Origin: a virus
Length of the DNA stretch: 20,430 nucleotides
Reading direction: 5' to 3' (one strand)
IMG/VR virus record: IMGVR_UViG_3300037090_000138
Span: 1 to 20,430 of that record
Shown: positions 1 through 8,274 of the stretch, piece after piece
Layout: each line of letters opens with the position of its first letter
Position numbering within the stretch: the first letter of the stretch is position 1
Translations under genes and position numbers: made by a program
The notes under the pieces: model-generated
Database searches by the model: none
Told to the model about the DNA's origin: nothing
What the model saw: only the letters and a program-made list of their open reading frames with translations

Positions 1-1
1 C

Positions 2-442
2 GGCTCGACCGCTCCGGGCGTGACCTCTATCCCCCTGATAACCGGTTCAGGCACCGTCCTGGCCGGGGATGTAGTGACCTTCGCGGCCGATACGGTCAAC
101 AAGTACGTGATCAACACCGGCATCGCGGCGCCTGGCACGATCGTCCTGAACGCCCCAGGGGCGTTGGTTACTATCGCGACCTCCAATGCCATGACGATCG
201 GAGGGAACTTCACCCCCTGTGTAGCCTTCGACGGCAATGCCCTCTTCTTGGTAGCGCGCATTCCTGCGACCCCGCCTGGCGGAGACGCGGCGGATGATGC
301 AATGACGCTCATGGACCCTGTCAGCGGCCTGCCGTTCGAGATCCGCGTGTACAAGCAGTACCGCCGGGTAGCCTACGAAGTCGGCATCGCCTGGGGCGTC
401 AAGGCTGTCAAATCAGCCCACATTGCGAACCTGATCTACTAA
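2..442 (+). CDS. Major capsid protein, C-terminal part (P22 coat-like family)
   Basis: The reading frame is already open at base 2, so the gene starts before the window; about 146 residues remain. The visible part has a beta-rich segment with GTVLAGDVVTFAADTVNKYV, then a stretch naming an inserted or ring-type capsid domain, and ends in YEVGIAWGVKAVKSAHIANL. That ending and the 'G..L.GD.v.fa.d' pattern resemble the C-terminus of P22 coat-protein-like major capsid proteins, which form the icosahedral shell. Its place directly before head-tail connector genes fits. A GTG at 20 is an internal codon and not a start. Family recognised from memory; the N-terminal two thirds cannot be judged here. 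Confidence 0.72.
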   Translation, partial: GSTAPGVTSIPLITGSGTVLAGDVVTFAADTVNKYVINTGIAAPGTIVLNAPGALVTIATSNAMTIGGNFTPCVAFDGNALFLVARIPATPPGGDAADDAMTLMDPVSGLPFEIRVYKQYRRVAYEVGIAWGVKAVKSAHIANLIY

Positions 443-481
443 AACGGCTGAGGTAAAAAATTTCAAACTAAGGAGTTTTCT

Positions 482-679
482 ATGGAATTCACAATTATGG
501 AAAAAGCCGGGCAGCGCCTGGTGGTCCACCCGGACGCGGTCGAAGAAACCAAGGCCTTGGGCTGGGCGATCCTGGGGACTACGGCCAACGCCGACGACGA
601 CCCCTGGGAAAAACCCAAGAAAGCATCGAAGAAAGAAGCGCCTGAAACGCCAGCCGCGCCAGCCGCGCCGGCCAAGTAA
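482..679 (+). CDS. Small charged protein of the head module, unknown function
   Basis: 65 residues with a strong ribosome site (AAGGAG at 470-475) six bases before the ATG. The N-terminal 40 residues (VVHPDAVEETKALGWAIL) look like a small folded unit; the C-terminus is a low-complexity Lys/Ala/Pro tail (KKASKKEAPETPAAPAAPAK). Small proteins with such tails often sit between capsid and connector genes in siphoviruses. No motif gives a function. It ends 3 bases before the next start, so it is translated with the head-completion genes. Confidence 0.75.
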   Translation: MEFTIMEKAGQRLVVHPDAVEETKALGWAILGTTANADDDPWEKPKKASKKEAPETPAAPAAPAK

Positions 680-682
680 GCT

Positions 683-1189
683 ATGACCAATATCTTGACG
701 GCTGTACAAGCGGCAAATGCACTGCGCTGCGACGTGACAGACCCGGAGATGCTGGACCTGCTTCCGCAGGCTGACAGCTACATCCGCATCGCCACCGGGA
801 GGGATTGGACCCTGGACACGCCGATCCACCCGGTGGCCATTGCAGCAGCCCGGCTGCTGGTGGTGATGTGGCACGAGGACCCGGCCATGATGGCCCAGCG
901 CAATGCGCCGCTGAGCTTTGGGCTGATGTCCTGCCTGACGCAGTTGGAGGCAATTGCGCTGAAGACCAAGACGTTCCAGGGCAATCAGGGCCTGGGAGGC
1001 GCCAATCTGGTGGGCGCCATGCCAGGAGACCTGGTGTCCACGTTAACAGGCGTGGTGGGCTGCTCAGGCGACCAGAAGGCTTCTTTTGAGCCGGTGATCA
1101 CCCTGGCCGACCAGATCCAGCAGCTTACCAGCACTGACCTATCGGCCAGATGGTACCGGGTGTACCTGATCCCGCTCGAGGAACAATAG
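683..1189 (+). CDS. Head-tail connector protein (gp6-like), with extra C-terminal segment
   Basis: 168 residues. The first ~100 residues are helical, with LDLLPQADSYIRIATGRDW followed by AIAAARLLVVMWHEDP, the pattern of HK97 gp6 / SPP1 gp15-like connectors: a short helix, 'aa.yI...tGr', then a hydrophobic helix. Such proteins form a ring under the portal. Known members of this family are usually about 100 residues. The last ~65 residues (from about PGDLVSTLTGVV to the end) form an additional beta-rich segment I do not recognise. It starts 3 bases after the previous stop and is followed by head-closure and gp10-like genes, which supports the assignment. Confidence 0.7.
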   Translation: MTNILTAVQAANALRCDVTDPEMLDLLPQADSYIRIATGRDWTLDTPIHPVAIAAARLLVVMWHEDPAMMAQRNAPLSFGLMSCLTQLEAIALKTKTFQGNQGLGGANLVGAMPGDLVSTLTGVVGCSGDQKASFEPVITLADQIQQLTSTDLSARWYRVYLIPLEEQ

Positions 1190-1191
1190 CC

Positions 1192-1536
1192 ATGCAAATC
1201 AACGGCATCCCCACCAACCCGGGCGATCTACGTACGCAGATCACGCTGCAGACGCGGGGCGTTTCATCAACTTCAGGCGGCTTCCCGTCGCCGACGTATA
1301 CGACCCTAGCGACAGTGTGGGCAAAGTGGGTGAACGTGCACGGGACAGAGATATGGGCGTCGCAGATCGTGGAAGCGATCGCGCCGGCGACGGTATTGAT
1401 CCGCTACCGGAACGACGTGGACAATACCTGCATCGTGCTGAAGGACGGCAAGGTCTACGAAATCCTCGCAATCGACGACGTTCACAATATGCATGAATAC
1501 CTGGAGCTGAAGTGCCAGTACGTAAGGAGCGGGTAA
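1192..1536 (+). CDS. Head closure / head-tail adaptor protein (SPP1 gp16-like)
   Basis: 114 residues. The pattern 'GDLRTQITLQTRG' near the N-terminus, 'TLATVWAKWVNVHGTE' in the middle and 'VLKDGKVYEILAIDDVHNMHEYLELKCQ' at the end is that of the phage head-tail joining family, a small beta-barrel that seals the head after packaging. An in-frame GTG-type start at 1150 would add 14 residues inside the preceding gene; the ATG at 1192 is preferred because GAGGAA (1178-1183) precedes it and the preceding gene stops at 1189. The stop overlaps the next start (TAATG). Confidence 0.82.
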   Translation: MQINGIPTNPGDLRTQITLQTRGVSSTSGGFPSPTYTTLATVWAKWVNVHGTEIWASQIVEAIAPATVLIRYRNDVDNTCIVLKDGKVYEILAIDDVHNMHEYLELKCQYVRSG

Positions 1537-1928
1537 TGACCAAAAGCCGCCTGGATCTGAAAGGGTTCGATGAATACCTGGCGAAGGTTGCCAGGGCGGG
1601 CGTCGACATCGATCCGGTGTGCGACGAGGCGCTGTCAGCCGGCGGGGCGATCCTGCTGGATGGCATGAAGCGCCGCGTGCCAAAGGATACCCACAACCTG
1701 GAGAACCATCTGACCTGCACCGACCCGGTCCAGGATGGGACCGTGCATTACGTAGAAGTGGGGATCAGCCAGGATGCGGACGCCAACACGGCCAGGTACG
1801 GCAACGTGCAGGAGTTCGGATCGGCGCACACCCCGGCGCAGCCCTACGTGCGGCCCACCTTCGACCAGGACCTGGGCAAGGCGCGGGCAGCCATGCGGAA
1901 AGTGTTCGAGGAAAAGAAACTGATATGA
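1536..1928 (+). CDS. HK97 gp10-like neck / tail-completion protein
   Basis: 130 residues. The family hallmark is at the C-terminus: YGNVQEFGSAHTPAQPYVRP followed by a long charged helix (FDQDLGKARAAMRKVFEEKK). A middle 'GAILLDGMKRRVPKDTHNLENHL' also fits. Proteins of this family act at the neck joining head and tail. The start at 1536 overlaps the previous stop by one base and has AAGGAG at 1524-1529; an upstream GTG at 1512 is less likely. The stop overlaps the following ATG (ATGA). Confidence 0.85.
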   Translation: MTKSRLDLKGFDEYLAKVARAGVDIDPVCDEALSAGGAILLDGMKRRVPKDTHNLENHLTCTDPVQDGTVHYVEVGISQDADANTARYGNVQEFGSAHTPAQPYVRPTFDQDLGKARAAMRKVFEEKKLI

Positions 1929-2278
1929 GCACGATCTGGGAACGGATCAACAGCGCACTGACACCCCTGGGGCTGCCTATGGCGGCCGGGGTGTGGATCC
2001 CGGCCAATGGGGCGCAAATCCCGGCGCAGTACCTGGTGTACTTCGAGATCTCCGGTTCGGGCAAACAGTTTGCAGACAACACGGAGAAGAGCTTATTACA
2101 CCACGTCCAGATCAGCTATTACAGCCAGAACGGGTTCTCCGGGGCGAACCTGACTGCGCTGAATGGAGCGATGCAGACGGCCGGGTTTATCAAAGGGCCG
2201 GTGCATGACCTGCCTTATAACTCCGACGACAGGATGTTCGGGCTGGCGGCGGAATTCAATTTTTTAGAAGAGGAGTAA
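1925..2278 (+). CDS. Probable tail terminator / tail completion protein
   Basis: 117 residues, translationally coupled to the gp10-like gene by an ATGA overlap. It starts with a helix (IWERINSALTPLGLPMAAGV) and continues with beta strands such as AQYLVYFEISGSGKQFADN and HHVQISYYSQNGF, ending in FGLAAEFNFLEEE. That is the usual layout of small tail-terminator proteins (gpU / DUF3168-like) that stop tail-tube growth. The position between gp10-like and tail-tube genes is the standard slot for it. Sequence similarity alone is not decisive, so the name rests largely on order and fold pattern. Confidence 0.62.
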   Translation: MSTIWERINSALTPLGLPMAAGVWIPANGAQIPAQYLVYFEISGSGKQFADNTEKSLLHHVQISYYSQNGFSGANLTALNGAMQTAGFIKGPVHDLPYNSDDRMFGLAAEFNFLEEE

Positions 2279-2284
2279 AATCCC

Positions 2285-3205
2285 ATGCCTTTAACTTACG
2301 CTCCAGCCGAGCAAAAATCCAAGATCGGTCTGGACAACCTGTATTTTACCCTGGTGACCCAGGACGACAACGCCGCCTACGTGGCAGGGACGCCGGAATA
2401 CCTGGCGCCAAGCGCCACGGCGACGATGGAGCCGCAGAACACGTTCGCGATCCAATACGCGGACAACCAACCTTACGAGGTGATGACGGCCGAGGCGGAA
2501 ACCAAGCTCACCTTAGAGGTGACCGGGCTGGGCCTGGTGCAACTGGCGACGATCATCGGACGGTCCTTCGACGCCACGACCGGGCGCATGTATGACAACG
2601 GCAGCGTGCCGCCGTACATTGCCCTGGGCTTCAGAGCCTTGAAAACCAACGGGCATTACAGATACTTCTGGTTCCTGAAGGGCAAGTTCGCCATGCCGAA
2701 AGAGGACGTGACGACCCTGGCAGACAAACCAGATCCTAAGATAATGCAAATCATCTTCACGGCGATCCGGACGACCTGGAAGTTCAGCCTGCCGAACTCG
2801 GTGACCGACAGCGTGAAACGGGTGATCGGCGACGACGACACCAGCAACTTCACGGTGGGCGCTTCCTGGTTCAGCCAGGTGCAGACGCCGACCTCGACCG
2901 CTCCAGGAGCTCTAACCTTTACGCCAAGCCCGACCGATGGCGCGACTGGTCAGGCTAACACTGTGGTCTGCACGCTGACCTTCAGCAATGCCCTGGCAGT
3001 CGGACAGGAATTCAACTGCGAGTTGATCAACAACACCTCGCACGCGGTGATCGCGGGAACGAATACAATCGATGCGACGCGCAAAATCGTTACCGTAGTC
3101 CATACGGCCAACCTGCCGTCGGCGACAAATATCACGATGGCTTTCGCTGTCAGAGATATTTTCAACCAGTTGAAATCTGGAGTCAGCTCATTCACCACCA
3201 CGTAA
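2285..3205 (+). CDS. Major tail tube protein (phi13-type) with C-terminal Ig-like domain
   Basis: 306 residues. Residues 1-200 carry features of the phi13-type major tail proteins: KIGLDNLYFTLVTQDD at the start, then 'YIALGFRALKTNGHYRYFWF' and 'KGKFAMPKEDV.TLADKPDP', then 'IIFTAIRTTW'. These form the hexameric tail tube. From about residue 205 a Pro/Thr linker leads to a ~95-residue beta-sandwich (LTFTPSPTDGATGQANTVVC to the end) that looks like a bacterial Ig-like domain of the Big_5 type, as found decorating tail tubes. AGGAG at 2271-2275 is 9 bases before the ATG. It is followed by two hairpins. Confidence 0.85.
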   Translation: MPLTYAPAEQKSKIGLDNLYFTLVTQDDNAAYVAGTPEYLAPSATATMEPQNTFAIQYADNQPYEVMTAEAETKLTLEVTGLGLVQLATIIGRSFDATTGRMYDNGSVPPYIALGFRALKTNGHYRYFWFLKGKFAMPKEDVTTLADKPDPKIMQIIFTAIRTTWKFSLPNSVTDSVKRVIGDDDTSNFTVGASWFSQVQTPTSTAPGALTFTPSPTDGATGQANTVVCTLTFSNALAVGQEFNCELINNTSHAVIAGTNTIDATRKIVTVVHTANLPSATNITMAFAVRDIFNQLKSGVSSFTTT

Positions 3206-3213
3206 GCTGGTTA

Positions 3214-3232
3214 ACCCCCGAAGTGCGGGGGT
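3214..3232 (+). promoter_or_regulatory. Hairpin after the tail tube gene
   Basis: ACCCCCG (3214-3220) pairs perfectly with CGGGGGT (3226-3232) around the loop AAGTG, 9 bases after the tail-tube stop. No T-run follows, so it is not a classical intrinsic terminator; it may protect the 3' end of the abundant tail-tube mRNA or lower read-through. The same flanks (AACCCCC ... GGGGGTAATG) recur at 11274-11299. Confidence 0.6.
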
Positions 3233-3259
3233 AATGAGATTCAATCAAATAGTTCTCTT

Positions 3260-3292
3260 CCCCTCGGTCTGCTCTTGCGAGAGACCGAGGGG
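3260..3292 (+). promoter_or_regulatory. Long hairpin just before the tail assembly chaperone gene
   Basis: CCCCTCGGTCT (3260-3270) pairs over 11 bases with AGACCGAGGGG (3282-3292); a CTC/GAG extension with a TTGC loop sits inside. It ends two bases before the AGAAAGG ribosome site (3294-3300). No U-tract follows. Likely a transcript-processing, stability or translation-tuning element that lowers chaperone output relative to the tail tube; a factor-assisted terminator is an alternative. Confidence 0.65.
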
Positions 3293-3306
3293 TAGAAAGG
3301 TAAATT

Positions 3307-3618
3307 ATGTCAGGCACACCTATCGAAATTACGCTGTACGCGGCGGACGATGCGCCGATCAAAACCTATACCAAATCCATCGTGCCGTGGGGCATTCTCA
3401 AGCGGGCGATCCGGCTGGCCAAGGTCCTGGACGTCAACAATATGTCCGAAACGGATTTTGACGAGCTGACCGGGTTCGTGATTGCGGCGTTTGGGGACCA
3501 GTTCGGGATGGCCGACCTGGAGAAGGGGGCGGACGTTACGGATATGGTGAGCGTGCTGACCATGATCATGGCCAAGGCCGGGAAGCTGGTTCCAGGAAAC
3601 CCTACCCCGCCGGCGTAG
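3307..3618 (+). CDS. Tail assembly chaperone (gpG-like)
   Basis: 103 residues, between the tail tube and tape measure genes, which is the fixed position of the tail assembly chaperone. It starts with a small beta unit (IEITLYAADDAPIKTYTKSI) and continues as a helical protein (WGILKRAIRLAKVLD, ELTGFVIAAFGDQF). The chaperone coats the tape measure during tail assembly and is not kept in the virion. AGAAAGG at 3294-3300 is the ribosome site. The end overlaps an open -1 frame described in the next entry. Confidence 0.8.
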   Translation: MSGTPIEITLYAADDAPIKTYTKSIVPWGILKRAIRLAKVLDVNNMSETDFDELTGFVIAAFGDQFGMADLEKGADVTDMVSVLTMIMAKAGKLVPGNPTPPA

Positions 3619-3821
3619 AAGCCGGAGGCGAGCCGCTCGACCACGGATGGATGGTCGACATGGAGATTGCGCTGGTAAAAGGATTCAACTGGAACCTGCA
3701 CGACATCGATGAAACGGACATCGAGAGTCTATTTCCTTTTATCAGCCGTCTTGGACAAGGTTCTTCATCAGAGGCTGAATCTGAATTGGTCTACTGCGAC
3801 CAGGTGGAAGGTTGGGAATGA
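3600..3821 (+). CDS. Frameshift extension of the tail chaperone (gpGT-like)
   Basis: The -1 frame relative to the chaperone gene is open across its stop (3616-3618) and runs to TGA at 3819-3821. It encodes a Trp/acidic-rich segment (GWMVDMEIALVKGFNWNLHD, then IDETDIESLFPFISRL) like the T part of lambda-type G/GT chaperones. The likely slip site is AGGAAAC at 3594-3600, read as A GGA AAC in frame 0; this resembles the GGGAAA(C/G) type but is not canonical. The fused product would be about 171 residues. The end overlaps the tape-measure ATG. A separate start at 3651 or 3660 is the alternative. Confidence 0.68.
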   Translation, partial: PYPAGVEAGGEPLDHGWMVDMEIALVKGFNWNLHDIDETDIESLFPFISRLGQGSSSEAESELVYCDQVEGWE

Positions 3822-6361
3822 GCGATAACCCATTAAGTGGAACTGTATCCCTGGATACCACCAATTACAAGGCGGGGATCTCCGAGCTAAACCGGCAGAT
3901 CAAGGTGATTGAAACGGGGTTCAAATCGAGCGCGGCGGCGATGGGGGATTGGGATAAATCCTCGACCGGGATGGAAGGCCATCTCAAATCCCTGACCAGC
4001 CAGGCGGCCTTGCAGCAGCAAAAAGTAGACGGACTGAATAAGGTTTATAAGGATCTGGCAGCCGGGGGAAATACATCCGCCAAAGCGCTAGAAGAGCTGC
4101 AAATCAAAGTCAACCTCGAAACGGAGAGGTTGAATAAGATGTATACCGGGATCGAGAATGACAACCTGGCTCTGATCAAGATGGGCCCGGATGCCAAGAA
4201 CGCCGGCAGCGGGGTGGGGGAACTGGCGACGAAAGAGGATGCGGCCGAGAAAAAGACGATCACCTTTAAGCAGGCGATGGGTGCGCTAGGCGAAGGAATC
4301 AAGATCACGGCGACGGCGGTTGCAGCGACTGCAGCAGCCGTAGCAGGCGTGGGCGCAGCCATTGCAAAGCTGGTCATAGATGCGGGGAATTCCGCCAGCG
4401 AACTGACGGTGCTGAGCGAACAAACCGGGATCAGCACGCAGCGCTTGCAGGAGCTGCAATACGTGGCGAAAGGGACCGGGATCGATCTATCCACAATCAC
4501 CGATCCAATGGGAAAATTGATCCGCAACATGGCTTCGGCGGCTACTCAGGCGGATAAAACAGGCACATCCATCGAGTCTCTAAAAATAGGAGCTAAAGCA
4601 GGCGAATTCAACGATCTTGGAATCGCTGTCCAAAATTCGGACGGAAGTTTCAGAAACGCCAAAGCAGTTTACACCGAATTAATCACAGCTCTGAAAGATA
4701 CTAAGGACCCTGTCGAGCGCGACAGGATCGCCTTCGAACTTTTCGGAGTTTCAGCGGCTAAAGTCAGCTCGAAAGATCTGCCAGCTCTTGAAAAAAGCAT
4801 GGCTGCCGCCAAGCAACAACAAGAGGATTTTAATCAAAAAATAGCTGCGGCGACAGATAAGACCAACCCAGCATCCGCCGCATTCAAGGATTTAGGTATT
4901 TCAGTCAGAGATTCATCCGGCCAATTACGTGACAGCCAAACGGTGATGAACGAGACCCTGGCCGCCCTCGGAAAAATTCCGAACGAAACCCAACGGGACG
5001 CGCTGGCGATGGCAATCTTTGGCAAGAGCGCGCTGGAGCTCAACCCATTGATCGAAGCGGGCCCCAAAATTGCGAACCTGAGCGCGGAGGCGCACAAAAT
5101 GGGGGCGGTGATGAGCGATGACAGCGTGAAAGGCCTGACCGATTTCCACGACATGCTGGATGAGCTCGGCGCAGGATTGCAGGGCACGCTGGGTACGCTG
5201 GCCAGCGCATTCCTGCCCGGATTTCAGGCGGTATTCGGGTCGGCGGGGAACTATTTACAGCAATTTTCCCAGATCGTAAGCGGATCTGGCGGAGACCTGG
5301 GTAAGATGGCGGATGGGCTGGGGCAGTTGGTGGGGACGATGGCCAACAACGTAGCAGCCCAGGCGCCGAAGCTGCTGCTGGCCGGGTTGAATATTTTAAA
5401 AGGGATAGTGGCAGCGCTGGTGAAAAACCTGCCGGCGCTGCTGCCGGCGGTAGTGCTCATACTGACCTCGCTGGTGACATTTATTACGCAAACCCTGCCA
5501 ATTTTGATGAAAGCGGGCGTACAACTGATCCTGGCGCTGGTCAAAGGGATCCTGCCGCAGCTTCCGGCGCTGTTGACGGCGGCGCTGCAGATCATAATCA
5601 CCATCGCCAATGGGATTACAGACGCCCTGCCGCAGTTGATGCCAGTCATCGCCGAGGTCATCCCACAGATCATCCTGGCGCTGATTAACATGCTGCCTTT
5701 GCTGATCGATGCGGCGGCGCAGTTGATCCTGGCCCTGGCAAACGGTCTCGTCCTGGCAATCCCCGTCTTGCTGCCTTATATTCCCAAGATCATCGATGCG
5801 ATAGTGATGGCGCTGGTGAATTCGCTGCCGATCCTGGATGACGTGGCGGGGAAGATTATCACGGCGCTGCGGGAAGGGATAATAAAAAATGCGCCCTTGA
5901 TCGGCAGTACGGCGGTCCAGATTGTTAGCTCACTCGCAAAAGGCATCGAGGCGCTGGTGCTACAACTGGGCCTGATCGGAGCAGATATAGTCAAGGGACT
6001 GTGGACCGGGATTAAAAACGGTTGGGCGGACCTGATAAGGGAAATCACCGGCCTGGTGAATCTCTTACCTCCGGCGGTAAGGCACGCCCTGGGAATGTCC
6101 TCTCCATCCAAGGTCTTTGCGGAGATTGGGGCAAATATGGCGCTCGGGCTGGGAGCGGGGTTTGCCAATCAGATGCAGGCGGTCAAACGGCAGATCAACG
6201 GGGCGATGAACGGTTTCCAGGGGGGAAACCTGGCGCTGGCCGGGACAGGAGGCGGGAGCTACTCCAGCAGCAGCACCGCCAATTATTACTATGGGCCGGT
6301 GACGATCCAGCAGGGCCAGGCCGGGAAACCCTTCGCCCAGCAGAAAGCGAGCCGTTTCTAA
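3818..6361 (+). CDS. Tail tape measure protein
   Basis: 847 residues, the longest gene. Residues ~1-130 are coiled coil (TNYKAGISELNRQIKVIETG, VNLETERLNKMYTG). An Ala-rich membrane-like helix lies near 165-185, then the tape-measure core (LTVLSEQTGISTQRLQELQY). Residues ~262-330 and ~356-425 are two diverged copies of one unit (DLGIAVQNSDGSFR / DLGISVRDSSGQLR). Residues ~518-700 are a run of hydrophobic, Pro-punctuated repeats (LPALLPAVVLILTSL and similar), followed by a conserved-looking GMSSPSKVFAEIGANMALGL. By the known relation of about 1.5 angstrom per residue the tail would be about 127 nm. ATG at 3818 overlaps the chaperone-extension stop; a TTG at 3812 is less likely. Confidence 0.92.
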   Translation: MSDNPLSGTVSLDTTNYKAGISELNRQIKVIETGFKSSAAAMGDWDKSSTGMEGHLKSLTSQAALQQQKVDGLNKVYKDLAAGGNTSAKALEELQIKVNLETERLNKMYTGIENDNLALIKMGPDAKNAGSGVGELATKEDAAEKKTITFKQAMGALGEGIKITATAVAATAAAVAGVGAAIAKLVIDAGNSASELTVLSEQTGISTQRLQELQYVAKGTGIDLSTITDPMGKLIRNMASAATQADKTGTSIESLKIGAKAGEFNDLGIAVQNSDGSFRNAKAVYTELITALKDTKDPVERDRIAFELFGVSAAKVSSKDLPALEKSMAAAKQQQEDFNQKIAAATDKTNPASAAFKDLGISVRDSSGQLRDSQTVMNETLAALGKIPNETQRDALAMAIFGKSALELNPLIEAGPKIANLSAEAHKMGAVMSDDSVKGLTDFHDMLDELGAGLQGTLGTLASAFLPGFQAVFGSAGNYLQQFSQIVSGSGGDLGKMADGLGQLVGTMANNVAAQAPKLLLAGLNILKGIVAALVKNLPALLPAVVLILTSLVTFITQTLPILMKAGVQLILALVKGILPQLPALLTAALQIIITIANGITDALPQLMPVIAEVIPQIILALINMLPLLIDAAAQLILALANGLVLAIPVLLPYIPKIIDAIVMALVNSLPILDDVAGKIITALREGIIKNAPLIGSTAVQIVSSLAKGIEALVLQLGLIGADIVKGLWTGIKNGWADLIREITGLVNLLPPAVRHALGMSSPSKVFAEIGANMALGLGAGFANQMQAVKRQINGAMNGFQGGNLALAGTGGGSYSSSSTANYYYGPVTIQQGQAGKPFAQQKASRF

Positions 6362-8274
6362 TGGCAGCCATCGTCAAAACGTTCAACGGGTTCGTCCTGA
6401 ATAACAGCAGCTACCAAGCAGCCGTGGTCGACGTGAACAGCCTGCCTAACGCTGACCTGGCCTTCCTGCAACAGATGAAAAACGACCCGACCTGGTCGGG
6501 GGCATATTTCGGAGAGGCGCGAGGCATCCCGGTTGTCATCCGGATACAAAACTACGCCAACCGTTTCGTACTGTGCCAGACGTTGAAAGCAGCCCTGAAA
6601 CCGGGCACGACCGGGGTCCTGGTAATAACGCTGGACAATGGCGTCGATTACCAGTTGACCGCCACGGTGACCTCGCTGGTCCCGAACAATGACCAGACCT
6701 TGTATACGGCGGTGCTGCAATCCGGACCGGCAGCCTGGCAGGCCGTTTCCGCAGAAACGGATAGCTGGTCGCCGACCGGATCCGGAGGGACCAAGGGGAT
6801 CACGGTGAGCGGTACGGTAATGACGCGCCTGTCGCTCAGCATCACCCCCACCAGCGTAACCAGCGGCTGGTTGTACCAGCAGCTCTACCAACTGGTCAAC
6901 CCGCCCGCGATCAAATACGGCAGCCGGCCGTGGTGTATCACGCTGAATACCGCGACCCTGGTCAGCTCCGGGTACATGCTGGCCAGCGGTTACGATCTGC
7001 GCATCATTGTCAACGACGTGGAAGTGTCCCGCTGGATCCCGAACCCAAACAACGCGGCGACCAACGTGTGGTTCAACCTCAATTTCGACCCGGGCTACTC
7101 CCTCACGCTGCTGACCCCGGTGTCCAGCGGCGGAGGGGTGACCTTGCTGGTGTTCCAACCCACGGCCAACAACAAGGCCGCCTTGACGGCGATGCCGGCG
7201 GCAGGGATCTTGTACCACGGCACGGAATGGTTCAAATATTCCGGGAAAAACGTGGCGCTTTACACAGTGAGCGTGATTGCGCGGGGCGTCCTGGGCACCA
7301 CGCAGCAGGCGCATGCGGCCGGGGATACTTTCAAGCACATCCAAAACGTCATTTATATCCTGTACGGCAATTCCTCTGCGACGGACCCGGCGGCAACCAA
7401 TGCGCATTACGATGACAATAAACCTCTATTCGACCTGACCAACAGCTCTAACAGCAGCTGGGTCTACAGCGCCACGACCGGGTTCCAGGACCCCACCAAC
7501 ACCAGCCGGCCGGGCAGTTGGAAGCCATCCATCACCAAAAAAGGCGATCAGAGCACTACCTATCTATACACGCAGAATGGGGGATCCGGCAACCTGGTGG
7601 CCGGGATGCTGGAAGCCTGCTGGACACTGAGCGGTCGGTTGCAGAATGAAACGGCCACGATTGCCTGGCAGATGGACTGCGCGGGCGGAATCGCATCGAT
7701 CACGTCGACCGGCAGCAAACGGGCCACAACAACAAGCTGGCCGGCGCTGGCGGCCTTGCAGAAGAGCGTGAACGGGTCGAGCTGGAGCCAGGTGTGGAAT
7801 GAATCCATTCCAGGGACCTTGAATAGCTGGACGGCGATCAGCCATACCGGCGATACGATCGGGGTCAACTCCCTGCGCTTCCTGCTCTCCGGCAGCCTAA
7901 AAGCCGTGACCGGCGCCGAGGCGGACCTGGAGATCGGCACGGCCACGGTGACGTTCACCTCGGGCAACCTGCCGGTGGGAGCGCTGTTGGGACAGGTTAA
8001 CCAGATCCACCTGAACATCGCGCTGCAAAACCAGACCACCGGAGACATGATAACGCTGATCTACCCGATGATCTTGAATCGCACGCTGGTGGTAGATGGA
8101 GAGAATTACCTGTTGAGCTGCGACGGGGTGAACGTGCACGGGGCGCTGACGCCGGACGACGGCGGGCGGGACGTGTGGATCCGCCTGGCGCCTGGCGCCA
8201 ACACACTGGCGGCGGCGCTCACGAACCAGGGCAACCTAACGATAGCGCTGAGCTGGCTGCCAAGACAACTTTAG
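6361..8274 (+). CDS. Distal tail protein, Dit-like, enlarged
   Basis: 637 residues starting in a TAATG overlap with the tape measure stop, the usual position of the distal tail (Dit) protein, which forms the ring joining the tube to the tip. The N-terminal ~140 residues look like the Dit beta-sandwich (VVIRIQNYANRFVLCQTLKA, GVLVITLDNGVDYQLTATVT). The C-terminal ~100 residues end in YPMILNRTLVVDGENYLLSC and ALSWLPRQL. Dit proteins are often 200-300 residues; here ~350 residues are inserted, beta-rich with many Asn/Ser/Thr, plausibly accessory carbohydrate-binding domains. An in-frame upstream extension to 6022 lies within the tape measure gene and is not used. Confidence 0.7.
   Translation: MAAIVKTFNGFVLNNSSYQAAVVDVNSLPNADLAFLQQMKNDPTWSGAYFGEARGIPVVIRIQNYANRFVLCQTLKAALKPGTTGVLVITLDNGVDYQLTATVTSLVPNNDQTLYTAVLQSGPAAWQAVSAETDSWSPTGSGGTKGITVSGTVMTRLSLSITPTSVTSGWLYQQLYQLVNPPAIKYGSRPWCITLNTATLVSSGYMLASGYDLRIIVNDVEVSRWIPNPNNAATNVWFNLNFDPGYSLTLLTPVSSGGGVTLLVFQPTANNKAALTAMPAAGILYHGTEWFKYSGKNVALYTVSVIARGVLGTTQQAHAAGDTFKHIQNVIYILYGNSSATDPAATNAHYDDNKPLFDLTNSSNSSWVYSATTGFQDPTNTSRPGSWKPSITKKGDQSTTYLYTQNGGSGNLVAGMLEACWTLSGRLQNETATIAWQMDCAGGIASITSTGSKRATTTSWPALAALQKSVNGSSWSQVWNESIPGTLNSWTAISHTGDTIGVNSLRFLLSGSLKAVTGAEADLEIGTATVTFTSGNLPVGALLGQVNQIHLNIALQNQTTGDMITLIYPMILNRTLVVDGENYLLSCDGVNVHGALTPDDGGRDVWIRLAPGANTLAAALTNQGNLTIALSWLPRQL

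Noticed and set aside
413-874. 153-residue minus-strand reading frame over the head genes
   Set aside because: Antisense to well-supported connector-region genes, Arg/Gly/His-rich low-complexity product, no ribosome site; a by-product of GC-rich codon bias.
6022-6360. In-frame upstream extension of the Dit-like gene
   Set aside because: Lies inside the tape measure gene in another frame; the TAATG at 6359-6363 is a normal coupled start.
6358-7407. 349-residue minus-strand reading frame
   Set aside because: Wholly antisense to the Dit-like gene, with an Arg/His/Gln/Gly-rich composition typical of a shadow frame; no recognisable domain or start signal.
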